Of a DNA stretch of 64,000 nt, positions 43,115-53,617 are shown in pieces. The notes under the pieces are model-generated. The model was not told the origin of the DNA. It saw only the letters and a list, made by a program, of their open reading frames with translations, and did no database searches. Source of the DNA: Charina bottae. Its lineage: Eukaryota > Chordata > Lepidosauria > Squamata > Charinaidae. Where the stretch lies: contig JALMGJ010000015.1 of assembly GCA_023362775.1 (NCBI GenBank), positions 10,313,501 to 10,377,500 on the forward strand, written 5' to 3'. The stretch's first letter is position 1. Each line of letters begins with the position of its first letter. The translations under genes and the position numbers were made by a program.

Positions 43115-43535
43115 TTTTGCAGAGAACCTGGAGGAAGCAGATTATCTTGGCCTATTTCAATTGGGTTTCAGGTTGGGATTCAGCACTGAGGCAACCTTGA
43201 TCATGCTTGAGAGCCAGGATGGAGGTGGTGTATTCTCTGTGGTGGCAACTGCCCTTTTGAAAGGGGTCCCCCCAGAAATCAGTGTGGCCCCCATGCTGTT
43301 GGTATTCCCTAAAGCCTTGAAGACCCCAGTTGTTCCCCAGGCCTTGGGTTGAAATGGACAGTGCTCCTTGTTTGGTGTGTCTTTGTTATTTTTGTTTATG
43401 CCTGTACATAGGGTCTGGATCCCATCTTGTTTGGGTTTGTATTGGATTTTTTAATGGTAATATATTGTGAGCTGCCCAGAGTCAGCTGGAATTGGGAGGG
43501 TGCCTAAACTGATTTCAACAAACAAGTAAATAGGT
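43115..43535 (+). mobile_element. L2-type LINE with large internal deletion
   Basis: Begins with RT N-terminal residues (LEEADYLGLFQLGFRLGF) and jumps within about 30 codons to the RT C-terminal end (PPEISVAPMLLVFPKALKTP), followed by a 3' UTR with GAGCTGCCCAGAGTC. The YADD core is absent. Compared with the copy at 8995, roughly 0.8-0.9 kb is missing. Confidence 0.65.
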
Positions 43536-45909
43536 CTTTTCCTTTCAGCAAAGGGGGTCAGAATTGGGCCTCTTAAGCACATGCTGGAGGTAGGCAGGTA
43601 TAAAAGAAAAAGCTGATGTACTTGGTTATAGTCATTTCTGACAGTATATTACCCATCTTAGTATGATCATGCCAAACAGTTTCACTTGTCATGAGATTTG
43701 TGTTGCTTTCACCTGTATGTAGCAAAAAGACAAGTTGGCTATATGACCACATGGCTCTCTCTGTAAAGAATAAATATGTATTTTAGCAGCAGGAGCAGAA
43801 TGGGTAAACAGCATGGTACCCACCACCATCTCTGCTCCCAGAGGGATTGCTATGCTATGCTCTTTGACACACAAACAAGCAGCCACATCCTTGGGAAGCG
43901 CCCTGCCGGTCGGTGTGATATATTTTGTTATTTTTAAACTCAAACCAAAATCATGAGGTCAGGAGGACTTTGATGTGGAGAGCAGGTTTCAAACCATCTG
44001 CTTTCTCTATTCCATAGAAGGTGTTAGAGGGAATATCCCAGGTAGAAGGCAGCTTGGTTGAATTCAGATACATTTTTCTGGAGTAAAGATGGAAGAGTTG
44101 GTAAAGATGGTTTGAAATATTCCGAGGTACATTTTAAAAATGAAAAGAAGTCAGGAAGAAATAGATTTCTTTATTTTGGGGGGATCAAATGTCAACTGTT
44201 TATCAATCCAAAATTACAGTTAGATACAACAGAACAGGATCCTGTTTTATGCTGCAAATCTGTATCTATATAACTTTCTGGATGCTTTTGTTTTCCCTAC
44301 AAATCACTTTCCAATGAAATAAACAGAATGTAATAAATTTATGGGAAAGTTTTAGATTCAGCAGAGACCTCTGCTTTCTGCCCACCTTGCTAAGCCCTGC
44401 TATCCCCCCCTTTTTTTAGTGTTTACAATTTTAAACTCCCCAACATTGGTAGTAGAAGTTTCCAATGTTGAATTTCCATTTCTAACCTCAGAGGCAGAAA
44501 TCAAAACAAACCTGTTTGGATTCTGATGTTACCAGGGTCCATAGAATTAAAAAGGTTTTAAGTAACTGTTTTTCAGATACAACTGTGTATTTCTTGCTGG
44601 TGATGAAGGAGAAAAGTAACTTTGACAAGTGCTAATAAAACACAGAGCTGTTATTTTATTATTGCTGGCATGCATCCTAAGCAGGCCTTTGAACCTTGCT
44701 GAGAATAATGCCCCTGATTTAACAAAATCTTATTACTTGCCACTTTACTGAACTCTGCATCCTTTGTTTGAAGGAAATACGCTGCTTCCCCATGCTATGA
44801 TCTGTATGACAATTACATCCCTTCCACTGGCAGCTGGAAATGCTTAATTTTGCACATTGGTTTATCCACATTTGTTATACGAAGCTATAATCGTGTATCC
44901 ACTAAACTGATTGCCATTCTGGCACAGAAAGAGAATTAAAATAAAATGCAGTTGCATTAACACTGAGAAGTTATTCTAGTGCATTTCCAATAAATATAAA
45001 ATTGTGATGATAGTCTTTCCGGTGATTTAATGCCAACGTATGGAAAATTAATATACTAGAGGAGCCCACTTGGCTATAATAAAGCTGAACGAATTCAAAT
45101 CACTCTTATATGTGGCAAAGATAAACCTTTGAAAAGAACGGAAAAATGCAGCCTTAAATATTATAATTGCAATGTGTGAATTATCCTCCCCTGCACACTA
45201 CCCCCCCCCGACAATTCTGTATGCCAAAGCTTATAATCAGGATGAAACAAAAGTCAAACACATTGAAAGGGGAAAATTACAAGATGAGAAGACAGGAAAA
45301 AAAGAAGACTGATGAGAGCTTTGCTGATTGAAGCTGGGACTGTAGTGGCAGAACCTTAAAATGGAACACTGCAACTGAGTTCACACATCAAATTAAGTCA
45401 TGATTTAACCATGGTTCACTGCATATTATATTATCGGTTGAGTCTGTACAGTGTGCTAAGCCAAAAATCAAACCAAACAATTAAAACTTAATGTTATATG
45501 TGGGCATTCCTTACTGTGGTTGGGGAATAACTATTTTGGATGTTCCCCTACATTTCTTTTTTAAACCACTAGATAGTAAGACAGAAAAAGTTGAACTTTT
45601 GTTTTTAATTCCCTGTATGATGCTATTCTTCTGATAGAGAAGATGATTATCTCAAGGACCACAAAGACTCCAAAGAGATAGTTCATGCATCATACAAAGC
45701 CAGCCTTTGCATAACATGCCCTAATCACCTGTGTTCACACAGCTCAGTAAGATGCAAACCATGGTTTACAAACCCTAAATGCCTTTGGCACACATACTAT
45801 TAAACTATAATGTGATTTGTTTGTCTGTGACTTAGTGGGCTTTATGAACTCATTCAGTATGTCTTTGTGTTATATGTGAGTCAGATCAGTATGTAGTTTT
45901 CCATAACAG
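43536..45909. other. No recognised feature
   Basis: A/T-rich, unique-looking sequence without family resemblance in any frame; short C runs near 44404 and 45201. Confidence 0.4.
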
Positions 45910-46160
45910 TTCTTATAATAGTCAGGTTGCAGACCATTTAAAGTTATAAAGGTCCAAACTAGCCATCCTGGAAATCAACTGGAAACTGATAAAGTCTTTC
46001 CAGATGGGTTTTATGTGCCAGGCAATAGGCAGCTGTTGTGCATTGAACCAACTGCAGTTTAGGGGTGCTGTTCAAAAGCAGCCACATAATGTGTGACCCA
46101 AGAAGAAATCAAAGACTTGAAAGATCATGAGCCACAAGGTAACCACAGTCAGATTCACAA
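45910..46160 (-). mobile_element. Decayed antisense L2-type fragment (probable)
   Basis: AAAGTTATAAAGGTCCAAAC, GGAAATCAACTGGAAACTGA and GCATTGAACCAACTGCAGTT follow the order of antisense L2 C-terminal sequence seen at 21640-21740 and 18680-18810. No open frame. Confidence 0.42.
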
Positions 46161-47046
46161 TTGACTCCAGTGAAGGGCAGGGTCTTTTAAATTAAATTTT
46201 GAAAAGTGAAGAGCACAGCAGAATTTGACATTGATTTGATTTGAGGGCCCTCTATGTTGAACCCTCTCTGTTGTTGCTGTATGGAAACTGCACATCACAC
46301 TTAAAACAAAAAAAATCACCCTTGTTTGATTTCTTTCTCTTATGCCTTTCTTTTGCCAAACCCTTCCACAGCGAAGGTCACTAGCACCTATATTCATTCC
46401 TTATCTCGTGACATTTTCAAGACAGACTTTGTGCATGATGTTCATTCGGTAAGCATTACACACCCTCTTCACATCCTTCAGAATGATATACAGCTCTCTT
46501 ATCGGTCTCCCAAACACATGCGTTGCTGTCAGACAAGAGGCTGCAAACTCAGTGAAATAATGGTTCAAAGGAGATCATAGATCTGTGTTGTGGTGTCTCC
46601 TCCTTCAGCCAAACAGAACATTTTTGTCTTTGAATTTCTATTTTGCTGCCAACATCCTTGTAAAGTGCATTAGGAACACTTATAGCAGAAACAGAGATTG
46701 GAGAAGTCAAACTATTTCCATCTAAATACTACTAAAACTCTTGGGTCTGTTTGTAACCTTCAATTGGGCAAAACGGTGCATCATAAGGCAATGATTTTTG
46801 AACCAAGGTAATTCAAATGGGCTAACTTACAGAATGCTAGGACCCATTACTCCTGTGGACATGAAATATGGCAAAGTTGTGGCCGCTTCAGTGCCTCTGC
46901 ACTGCTGCTGCTTCAGTGCCACTTCACTGCCACGGTCAGCTGCGGTCATCTGATCATCATTTCCAACGCTTCCTGCCAGATTCTCACAAGTCAATGGGGA
47001 AGCCAGCAGGAATTCTAAAGTATTCTGAGGTGATGACAGCATTGTG
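46161..47046. other. No recognised feature
   Basis: No named element; short frames do not resemble known proteins. Confidence 0.4.
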
Positions 47047-47241
47047 GGAAAAAAATAAATAAAATAATAAATAAATAATAAAATAAAATAATAAAATAAA
47101 ATAAAATAATAAAATAAAATAAAATAAAATAAAATAAAATAAAATAAAATAAAATAAAATAAAATAAAATAAAATAAAATAATAATAAAATAAAATAAAA
47201 TAATAAATAATAAAATAAATAATAAAATAATAAAATAAAAT
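47047..47241. repeat. (TAAAA)n array
   Basis: About 195 bp of TAAAA pentamers with TAAA and TAA variants. Frames reading Phe-Ile-Leu-Tyr on the minus strand are artefacts. It lies directly upstream of the Helitron relic. Confidence 0.94.
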
Positions 47242-47289
47242 AATTGTCAGCATAATTATGCCACATGGAAAGAGAGGGGGGACGTCATG

Positions 47290-48218
47290 GTCAACAGATG
47301 ACACTAAACATCATCAGGAAGCAGCAAGGAGGAGCAGAGAACAAGAACTGGATGAGGCCAGGGCCGCATGACTTCAGGATCAAACAGTCAGGACAAATAA
47401 CATGAGAGAAGGAGAGATAGAAGAGGAGAGGCATGCATGTCTCCAGAATGACAAGAAGAGGCAGAAAAGGAGAAGAGAGGAAGAGACAAAGGAGCAGAGA
47501 AATGCACGTCTCCAGGGTCAGAGACAAAGAATAAATAACAAAAGAGATGAAGAAACAGAGGATGAAAGAGCTGCACGTCTCCAGAATGACAATGGAAGGC
47601 ACAAAATGAGGAGACAAGAAAGGGGGAAGGAGGAAAGGGAAGATCAACTCAAGAATATGTGGCAAACAGTAATTACTGTGAGAGTTCCTCAACACGACAA
47701 TACTCACCTTTGACGTCAAGATCTCAACAGAGAAAGAACAAGGAAAAATGTACAACTTGCACGGTAGTATTTCTGCTGATGTAGGTGCCATAGCCAAAGT
47801 CTGAACTCACTGTTCTCCTATTCCCTGGAGAAACTGCCTGTTTCTGCTGTATGAAGGGAAAGGTCAGGATAGGCAATTTGCAACCTCTACCTAATGAACT
47901 CCTCAATTTATACAGCAGCGATAAACCTATTGCAAACGAGTTCAGGAAGAACATCAGACAATACAACTGCCTCTTCCAAATGACATCCGTTGGTGCCAAA
48001 GAAGTCCTTCCAAAGAGGAATGGATGGAATCCTTCTGTGATTATTCAAGGGCAAATCCATCATTACATCAGACATTTTATGCCAGACCCCAACCAGCAAG
48101 CCAAATTTATTCAAACTTACTTAATGGACCCTCAAGACAGTGTAGAATTGACAATGGGTATACTTCACAATGAAGGATTTCAATGTGAGCTTGTTGAATT
48201 ATTAGAGGAACTACTATG
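47290..48218 (+). pseudogene. Helitron Rep N-terminal region, broken
   Basis: Helitron Rep starts rolling-circle transposition. 47402-47713 is open and shows the Arg/Glu-rich tandem phrases of Helitron N-termini: ERHACLQNDKKRQKRRREEE, EQRNARLQGQRQRIN and DERAARLQNDNGRHKMRRQE, about 26 residues apart. After a frameshift, 47851-48219 (122 codons) carries KGKVRIGNLQPLPNELLNLY, FRKNIRQYNCLFQMTSVGAK and IIQGQIHHYIRHFMPDPNQQ, the conserved block before the Rep catalytic part. The region then runs into GC-rich repeat DNA. Confidence 0.8.
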
Positions 48219-48229
48219 ACAATGAAACC

Positions 48230-48985
48230 TGTACAGGACAGCCCAGTGTCCTTGTTGTGCTTGGTTGCTTGGCACCCCTCCCGGCTCGTCAGAACCACAC
48301 ACCTCGCCAGGTCATTGAACTGCACTTCTGCCACTCGACACCTTGGGAAGTTCTGTGGGGGTTCCGTCCACATCTGCTGGGCCACCCCCCATGATTCACA
48401 CTAGGTCCCCAGTGCCCCAGGGGCTCTTGCAGCACGATGTCTCACCGCAGCCATCACCACCCACACCACTCGGCTGTCATGCTGCACCGTCACCACTCAG
48501 CTGTCGCGCCGTGCTTCCGCTGCTCCACCACTCCAGGAGGCTCCACGGGACTCTGTTTGCTCCCCAGGGGCTCCTCACAATGCTCGGCATGTGGTTGTGT
48601 AACTGCCGCGCACCTCCTGGCCTCCCTGCAGCCGCAGCCACCCACACCACTCATCCACCACACCATGCCTCAGGGAGGCTCTGTGGGGTTCTGTTTGCCC
48701 CCCAGGGGCTTCCCACAATGCTCAGCAGGTGGTCATGTAGCTGCTGTGCACCTCCTGGCCCCCCTGCAGCCGCAGCCACCCACACCACTCGTCCGCCGCT
48801 CTTCCGCTGCACCACACCTTTGGGAGGCTCCATTGGGCTCCGCTTGCCCCCACCAGCCTCCAACATGTCCATCACAGTGGCCCGGGCACCCCTCAACATC
48901 CCCCCAAGACATCGATCCAGCAAGGTGGGTGTAAGGAGGGGTCTCCAGTTGCTAAACCGTTGTCCCACTCAGCCCAGCAGCCGGC
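48230..48985. repeat. GC-rich degenerate minisatellite inside the Helitron
   Basis: Units of about 137-181 bp share CCCCAGGGGCT, CACCTCCTGGCC and GCAGCCACCCACACCACTC; CCCACACCACT recurs near 48460, 48641 and 48779. About 2.5 recognisable units. Base composition differs sharply from the A/T-rich Helitron on both sides. Three frames stay open across it because stops are rare, not because it codes. Confidence 0.68.
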
Positions 48986-48989
48986 ATCA

Positions 48990-49469
48990 GGTTTGCCAAT
49001 GAAGTCACCGTCCTTATGCCAAACAACACCTAAACTGAAGTAATATCATGGCACATTATGTTGAAAAAATGAGGAGGTGGTTTGCAAATAATTTCTCAGT
49101 CCTAACACTCCTATGATAACTTTCAATACATACTTTTCTTTCTACTTGGAGACAATGGCTGGCATCATCAGCTCCACTGATGATGAACAACAAAAAACTA
49201 ATGGCAATGCATTATTTTGTGTATCGAATAATGAACCAGGAGAATGAGTTTAATAATCTCCTCAGAGGAGGACCTCTTTTCCAAAAATACTTGGTTGACA
49301 TGGCTGCTAGGATTGAAGGCAAGGGGCTGAGTTACATCTGAATGAATCAAGCAACCTTGAGATCAACAACATACAGAGGCCTGACTGATGCATCGAATAA
49401 TGATGATGATTTTAGAAACATTGGAAGGCGCATCATCCTTTCTTCAACATTTTTCAGTGGACTGAGATA

Positions 49470-49510
<41 letters not shown>

Positions 49511-50463
49511 TTATACACCACCCATCTCACTATAAAAGTGAGTCTGGTCGGCTTACAAATAAAAGTTATGAAACCATTATAAAAAATAGAAAAAGTATAA
49601 AAAAAAGAAGATAAATGAGGGAAACTAAAAGGCGGAGAGAGCGTCTTTAAGCCACCAACCACCCCCAGACTGCTTATCACCCTTGGATCCCCAAGCTAGT
49701 TGGCAGAGCCAGGTCTTCATGCTCTTCCTGAAGGCCAGAAGAGAGGGGGCCAACCTCACCTCAGGGGGCAAGAGGTTCCACAGGGTGGGAGCAATGGCAG
49801 AAAAGGCTCTCCTCTTCGAGCCCACCAATTGGAATTCTTTAGTTGATGGGGTCCGTAAAATGCCATTTCTGCTGGAACAGGTGGGATGGGTTGATGTAAT
49901 TGGGATGAGATGGTTCCTCATATATGATGGAACGATGTCAAGATGCCATGATGCATATATGGAAGTATGGCAATGCTACATTTTTCATTACGATCACATG
50001 CAATCCAAACTGGCCAAAAATACAACAGCTTCTTTTTTTGAATCAGCAGCCAAATGATCACCCAGATTTAATTGGAAGAGTATTCAACTTGAAGAGAAAG
50101 TTGTTGATGAAGAACCTCACTGGAACACATTGTCTCTTTGATAGGTGTATTGCTTAAGTGCTAAGTGTGGAATACCAAAAGTGGGGTCTGCCTCATTCGC
50201 ACTGTCTGCTATAGCTTGATGAAGCATCCAAGCCAAGACTACAAGGTTATGATAGATTCATGCAAGCTGAAATTCCAGACCCAAATGAAGATCCAGAACT
50301 GCATAAATTGGCATTGAAGCACATGATCCATGGTCCATATTACACCAACAACACAGCATGTTGGAAAAATGGTGCATGCAGTAAGTGGTACACAAAGCCA
50401 TTTACTGAGCATACAGTGAATCAAGCAACCAGAAACATTGTCACCAAAAACATCCTTCGTTAA
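48990..50463 (+). pseudogene. Helitron Rep central region with HUH motif, broken
   Basis: Resumes after the minisatellite with stops: GGGLQIIS near 49075, then LLRGGPLFQKYLVDMAARIE and the open stretch 49342-49467 with NIGRRIILSSTFFSG. After the L2 insertion, 49924-50157 gives KYGNATFFITITCNPNWP, matching the Helitron phrase ITFTCNPKWPEI. Near 50176-50210 the frame reads GLPHSHCLL, the HUH (His-x-His) metal-binding motif, followed by TAG at about 50212. AEIPDPNEDPELHKLALKHM and ACSKWYTKPF follow at 50260-50463. The catalytic tyrosines and helicase are missing. Confidence 0.8.
49473..49919 (-). mobile_element. L2-type LINE 3' fragment inserted in the Helitron
   Basis: Tail (ATT)n at the left; minus-strand frame 49921-49625 carries FSAIAPTLWNLLPPEVRLAP and SLLAFRKSMKTWLCQLAWG, the L2 C-terminus (compare 11085-11200). 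ATATAT flanks it at 49467-49472 and 49920-49925. Removing the insert rejoins the Helitron reading frame, which supports the boundaries. Confidence 0.82.
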
Positions 50464-50470
50464 ACAAAAA

Positions 50471-50762
50471 ACATCTATATTTCTCTCGCTATGCATCTTT
50501 AATAAATTTGTTTTCTTCTTTAATTTTCAAACCAAACCACTAGGAATCCACCCATGGTCATTCTGTTTATCTGTTTAAGTAAGGAAATATCTCTGAAAGG
50601 ATGACCCAACAGGTCACAGGTAGTCTAGTTACATATAAATTCATCTTAATGCTGGGGTCACCATTCACTTATCCATAATGTGGTTTGTTTGGTCTTTGCT
50701 TAGCACAATGTGCAAATCCATCCATTATGACCTGCACCATAGTTTATGGCTTAGACATTTGT
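50471..50762. other. No recognised feature
   Basis: Short A/T-rich spacer between the Helitron relic and the antisense BovB. Confidence 0.4.
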
Positions 50763-50783
50763 ATGAATTCATTTTCTTGTTGT

Positions 50784-52178
50784 TCAGTCGTTTAGTCGTG
50801 TCCGACTCTTTGTGACCTCATGGTCCATAGCACGCCAGGCATTCCTGTCCTCCACTGTCTCCCGGAGTTTACTCAAATTCATATTCGTTACATCGGTGAT
50901 GCTATCTAACCATCTCATCCTCTGCCGTCCCCTTCTCCTTTTGCCTTCAGTCTTTCCCAGCATCAGGGTCTTTTCCAGTGAGTCCTCTCTTCGCATTAGG
51001 TGGCCAAAGTATTTGAGCTTCAGCTTCAGTATCTGTCCTTCCAATGAGCAGTCAGGGTTGATTTCCTTTAGGATTGACTGATTTGACTTCCTTGCAGTCC
51101 AAGGGACTCTTAAGAGTCTTCTCTAGCACCACAGTTCGAAAGCATCAATTCTTCGGCGCTCAGCCTTCCTTAACTCTCACAGCCATACATTACTACTGGA
51201 AAAACCATAGCTTTAACTACACGGACCTTTGTCGGCAAGGTGATGTCTCTGCTTTTTAATATGCTGTCTAGGTTTGCCATAGCTTTCCTCCCAAGGAGCA
51301 AGCGTCTTTTAATTTCATGGCTGCAGTCACCGTCTGCGGTGATCTTGGAGCCCAAGAAAATAAAACCTGTCACTGCTTCCATTTCTTCCCCTTCTATTTG
51401 CCAGGAAGTGATGGGACCAGATGCCATGATCTGAGTTTTTTTTAATGTTGAGTTTCAAGCCAGCTTTTGCACTCTCCTCTTTCACCCTCATCAAGAGGCT
51501 CTTTAGTTCCTCTTCACTTTCTGCCATTAGGGTGGTATTGTCTGCATATCTGAGGTTGTTGATATTTCTCCCGGCAATCTTAACTCTGGCTTGTGATTCA
51601 TCCAACCCGGCATTTCTCATGATGTACTCTGCATATAAGTTAAATAAGCAGGGTGATAATATACAGCCTTGTTGTACTCCTTTCCCAATTTTGAACCAAT
51701 CGGTTGTTCCATGTCCGGTTCTAACTGTTGCTTCTTCACCCGCATACAGGTTTCTCAGGAGACAGGTAAGGTGGTCTGGTACTCCCATCTCTTTAAGAAT
51801 TTGCCACAGTTTGTTGTGATCCACACAATCAAAGGCTTTAGCGTAGTCAATGAAGCAAAAGTAGATGTTTTTCTGGAACTCTCTTGCTTTTTCCATGATC
51901 CAGCGAATGTTGGCAATCTGATCTCCAGTTCCTCTGCCTCTTCGAAACCCAGCTTGGACTTCTGGTAGTTCTCAGTTCATATACTGCTGAAGCCTAGCTT
52001 GTCGGATTTTGAGCATAACCTTGCTAGCATGTGAAATGCGCGCAATTGTACGGAAGTTTGAACATTCTTTGGCATTGCCCTTCTTTGGAATTGGAACGTA
52101 AACTGACCTTTTCCAATCCTGTGGCCACTGTTCAGTTTTCCAAATTTGTTGGCATATTGAGTGCAGCACTTTAACAGC
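50784..52178 (-). pseudogene. BovB reverse transcriptase C-terminal part, broken
   Basis: Minus-strand pieces 52286-51972 (element part from 52178), 51896-51327, 51427-51170 and 51044-50784. Motifs: ICQQIWKTEQWPQDWKRSVY, FIDYAKAFDCVDHNKLWQIL, GVQQGCILSPCLFNLYAE, and a catalytic box reading YADNTTLMAES instead of YADDTTLMAES, so one catalytic Asp is changed. Lesions: a stop at about 51974 and frameshifts near 51430 (in an A run) and 51170. Same subfamily as the copy at 23017. Confidence 0.87.
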
Positions 52179-53606
52179 TGAACTGTTTAAAATCTTGCAA
52201 GGTGATGCATGCCATATGCCAGCAAATTTGGAAAACACAAGAATGGCCATCAGATTGGAAAAAATCAACTTATATCCCCATACCAAAAAAGGGAAGCACT
52301 AAAGAATGTTCAAACTATCGAACAGTGGCACTTATTTCACATGCCAGTAAGGTAATGCTCAAGATCTTGCAAGGTAGACTCCAGCAATTCATGGAGCGAG
52401 AATTGCCAGATGTACAAGCTGGGTTTAGAAAAGGCAGAGGAACTAGAGACCAAATTGCCAATATCCGCTGGATAATGGAGAAAGCCAGGGAATTCCAGAA
52501 AAACATCTATTTCTGTTTTATTGACTATTCTAAAGCCTTTGACTGTGTGGATCATAACAAATTGTGGCAAGTTCTTGGTGGTATGGGGATACCAAGTCAT
52601 CTTGTCTGCCTCCTGAGGAATCTGTATAACGACCAAGTAGCAACGGTAAGAACAGAGCACGGAACAACGGACTGGTTTAAGATTGGGAAAGGAGTACGGC
52701 AGGGTTGTATACTCTCACCCTACCTATTCAACCTGTACGCAGAACACATCATGCGACATGCTGGGCTTGAGGAATCCAAGGCTGGAGTTAAAATTGCTGG
52801 AAGAAATATTAACAATCTCAGATATGCAGACGATACCACTTTGATGGCTGAAAGCGAGGAGGAGTTGAGGAGCCTTATGACGAAGGTGAAAGAAGAAAGT
52901 GCAAAAGCTGGGTTGCAGTTAAACCTCAAAAAAACCAAGATTATGGCAACGAGCTTGATTGATGACTGGCAAATAGAGGGAGAAAAAGTGGAGGCAGTGA
53001 CAGACTTTGTATTTCTAGGCGCAAAGATTACTGCAGACGCTGACTGCAGCCAGGAAATCAGAAGACGTCTACTTCTTGGGAGGAGAGCAATGGCAAATCT
53101 TGATAAAATAGTTAAGAGCAGAGACATCACACTGACAACAAAGGTCCGCATAGTTAAAGCAATGGTATTCCCTGTAGTAACCTATGGCTGCGAGAGCTGG
53201 ACCATAAGGAAGGCTGAGCGAAGGAAGATAGATGCTTTTGAACTGTGGTGCTGGAGGAAAATTCTGAGAATGCCTTGGACTGCAAGAAGATCAAACCAGT
53301 CCATACTCCAGGAAATCAAGCCAGACTGCTCACTTGAGGGAATGATATTAAAGGCAAAACTGAAGTACTTTGGACACATAATGAGAAGACAGGATACCCT
53401 GGAGAAGAAGCTGATGCTAGGAAAAGTGGAAGGCAAAAGGAAGAGGGGCCGACCAAGGGCAAGATGGATGGATGGTATTCTGGAGGTGACGGACTCAACC
53501 ATTGGGGAGCTGGGGATGGTGACGGCCGACAGAGGGCTCTGGCGTGGACTGGTCCATGAAGTCACAAAGAGTCGGAAATGACTGAACGAATAAACAACAA
53601 CAACAA
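52179..53606 (+). mobile_element. BovB-2 subfamily LINE, 5'-truncated, nested in BovB
   Basis: Inserted in opposite orientation into the RT of the host BovB. ACTTTAACAGC flanks it at 52168-52178 and 53607-53617. The uninterrupted copy at 24782-24805 shows the empty site, so the boundaries are firm. The 3' end is GACTGAACGAATAAACAACAA, differing from subfamily 1 (GACTAAACGACTGAAC). Confidence 0.93.
52202..53581 (+). CDS. BovB-2 reverse transcriptase, intact but N-terminally truncated frame
   Basis: 459 codons without a stop: the longest LINE frame here. RT motifs in order: PIPKKGSTKECSNYRTVALI, QAGFRKGRGTRDQIANIRWI, FIDYSKAFDCVDHNKLWQVL, GVRQGCILSPYLFNLYAEHI, catalytic RYADDTTLMAESEEE (about 52824) and C-terminal YGCESWTIRKAERRKIDAFE with LKYFGHIMRRQDTLEKKLML. 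It lacks the endonuclease and the first RT residues; the ATG at 52202 is internal and probably not a natural start. All catalytic residues are present, so the insertion is young. It has no promoter of its own. Confidence 0.88.
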   Translation: MMHAICQQIWKTQEWPSDWKKSTYIPIPKKGSTKECSNYRTVALISHASKVMLKILQGRLQQFMERELPDVQAGFRKGRGTRDQIANIRWIMEKAREFQKNIYFCFIDYSKAFDCVDHNKLWQVLGGMGIPSHLVCLLRNLYNDQVATVRTEHGTTDWFKIGKGVRQGCILSPYLFNLYAEHIMRHAGLEESKAGVKIAGRNINNLRYADDTTLMAESEEELRSLMTKVKEESAKAGLQLNLKKTKIMATSLIDDWQIEGEKVEAVTDFVFLGAKITADADCSQEIRRRLLLGRRAMANLDKIVKSRDITLTTKVRIVKAMVFPVVTYGCESWTIRKAERRKIDAFELWCWRKILRMPWTARRSNQSILQEIKPDCSLEGMILKAKLKYFGHIMRRQDTLEKKLMLGKVEGKRKRGRPRARWMDGILEVTDSTIGELGMVTADRGLWRGLVHEVTKSRK

Positions 53607-53617
53607 ACTTTAACAGC

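Larger units (their letters stand above)
47242..50470 (+). mobile_element. Helitron relic, 3'-truncated and interrupted
   Basis: Contains the Rep N-terminal and HUH regions of a Helitron, broken by a GC-rich minisatellite (about 48230-48985) and an antisense L2 fragment (49473-49919). No helicase region follows 50463, and no 3' hairpin with CTRR end was found, so both termini are undefined. Confidence 0.8.

Noticed and set aside
47047..47241. CRISPR-like array
   Set aside because: Pentamer satellite without spacers; nothing else in the window has repeat-spacer structure, and the genome is vertebrate.
46984..47304. Minus-strand frames rich in Phe, Ile, Leu and Tyr
   Set aside because: They translate the TAAAA array on its opposite strand.
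47388..47797. 168-codon minus-strand frame rich in Leu, Phe and Ser
   Set aside because: Antisense shadow of the Arg/Glu-rich Helitron Rep repeats.
48343..49002. 219-codon and 165-codon frames rich in Pro, His and Ala
   Set aside because: They cross a GC-rich tandem repeat where stops are rare; several frames are open on both strands and the units differ by non-multiples of three.
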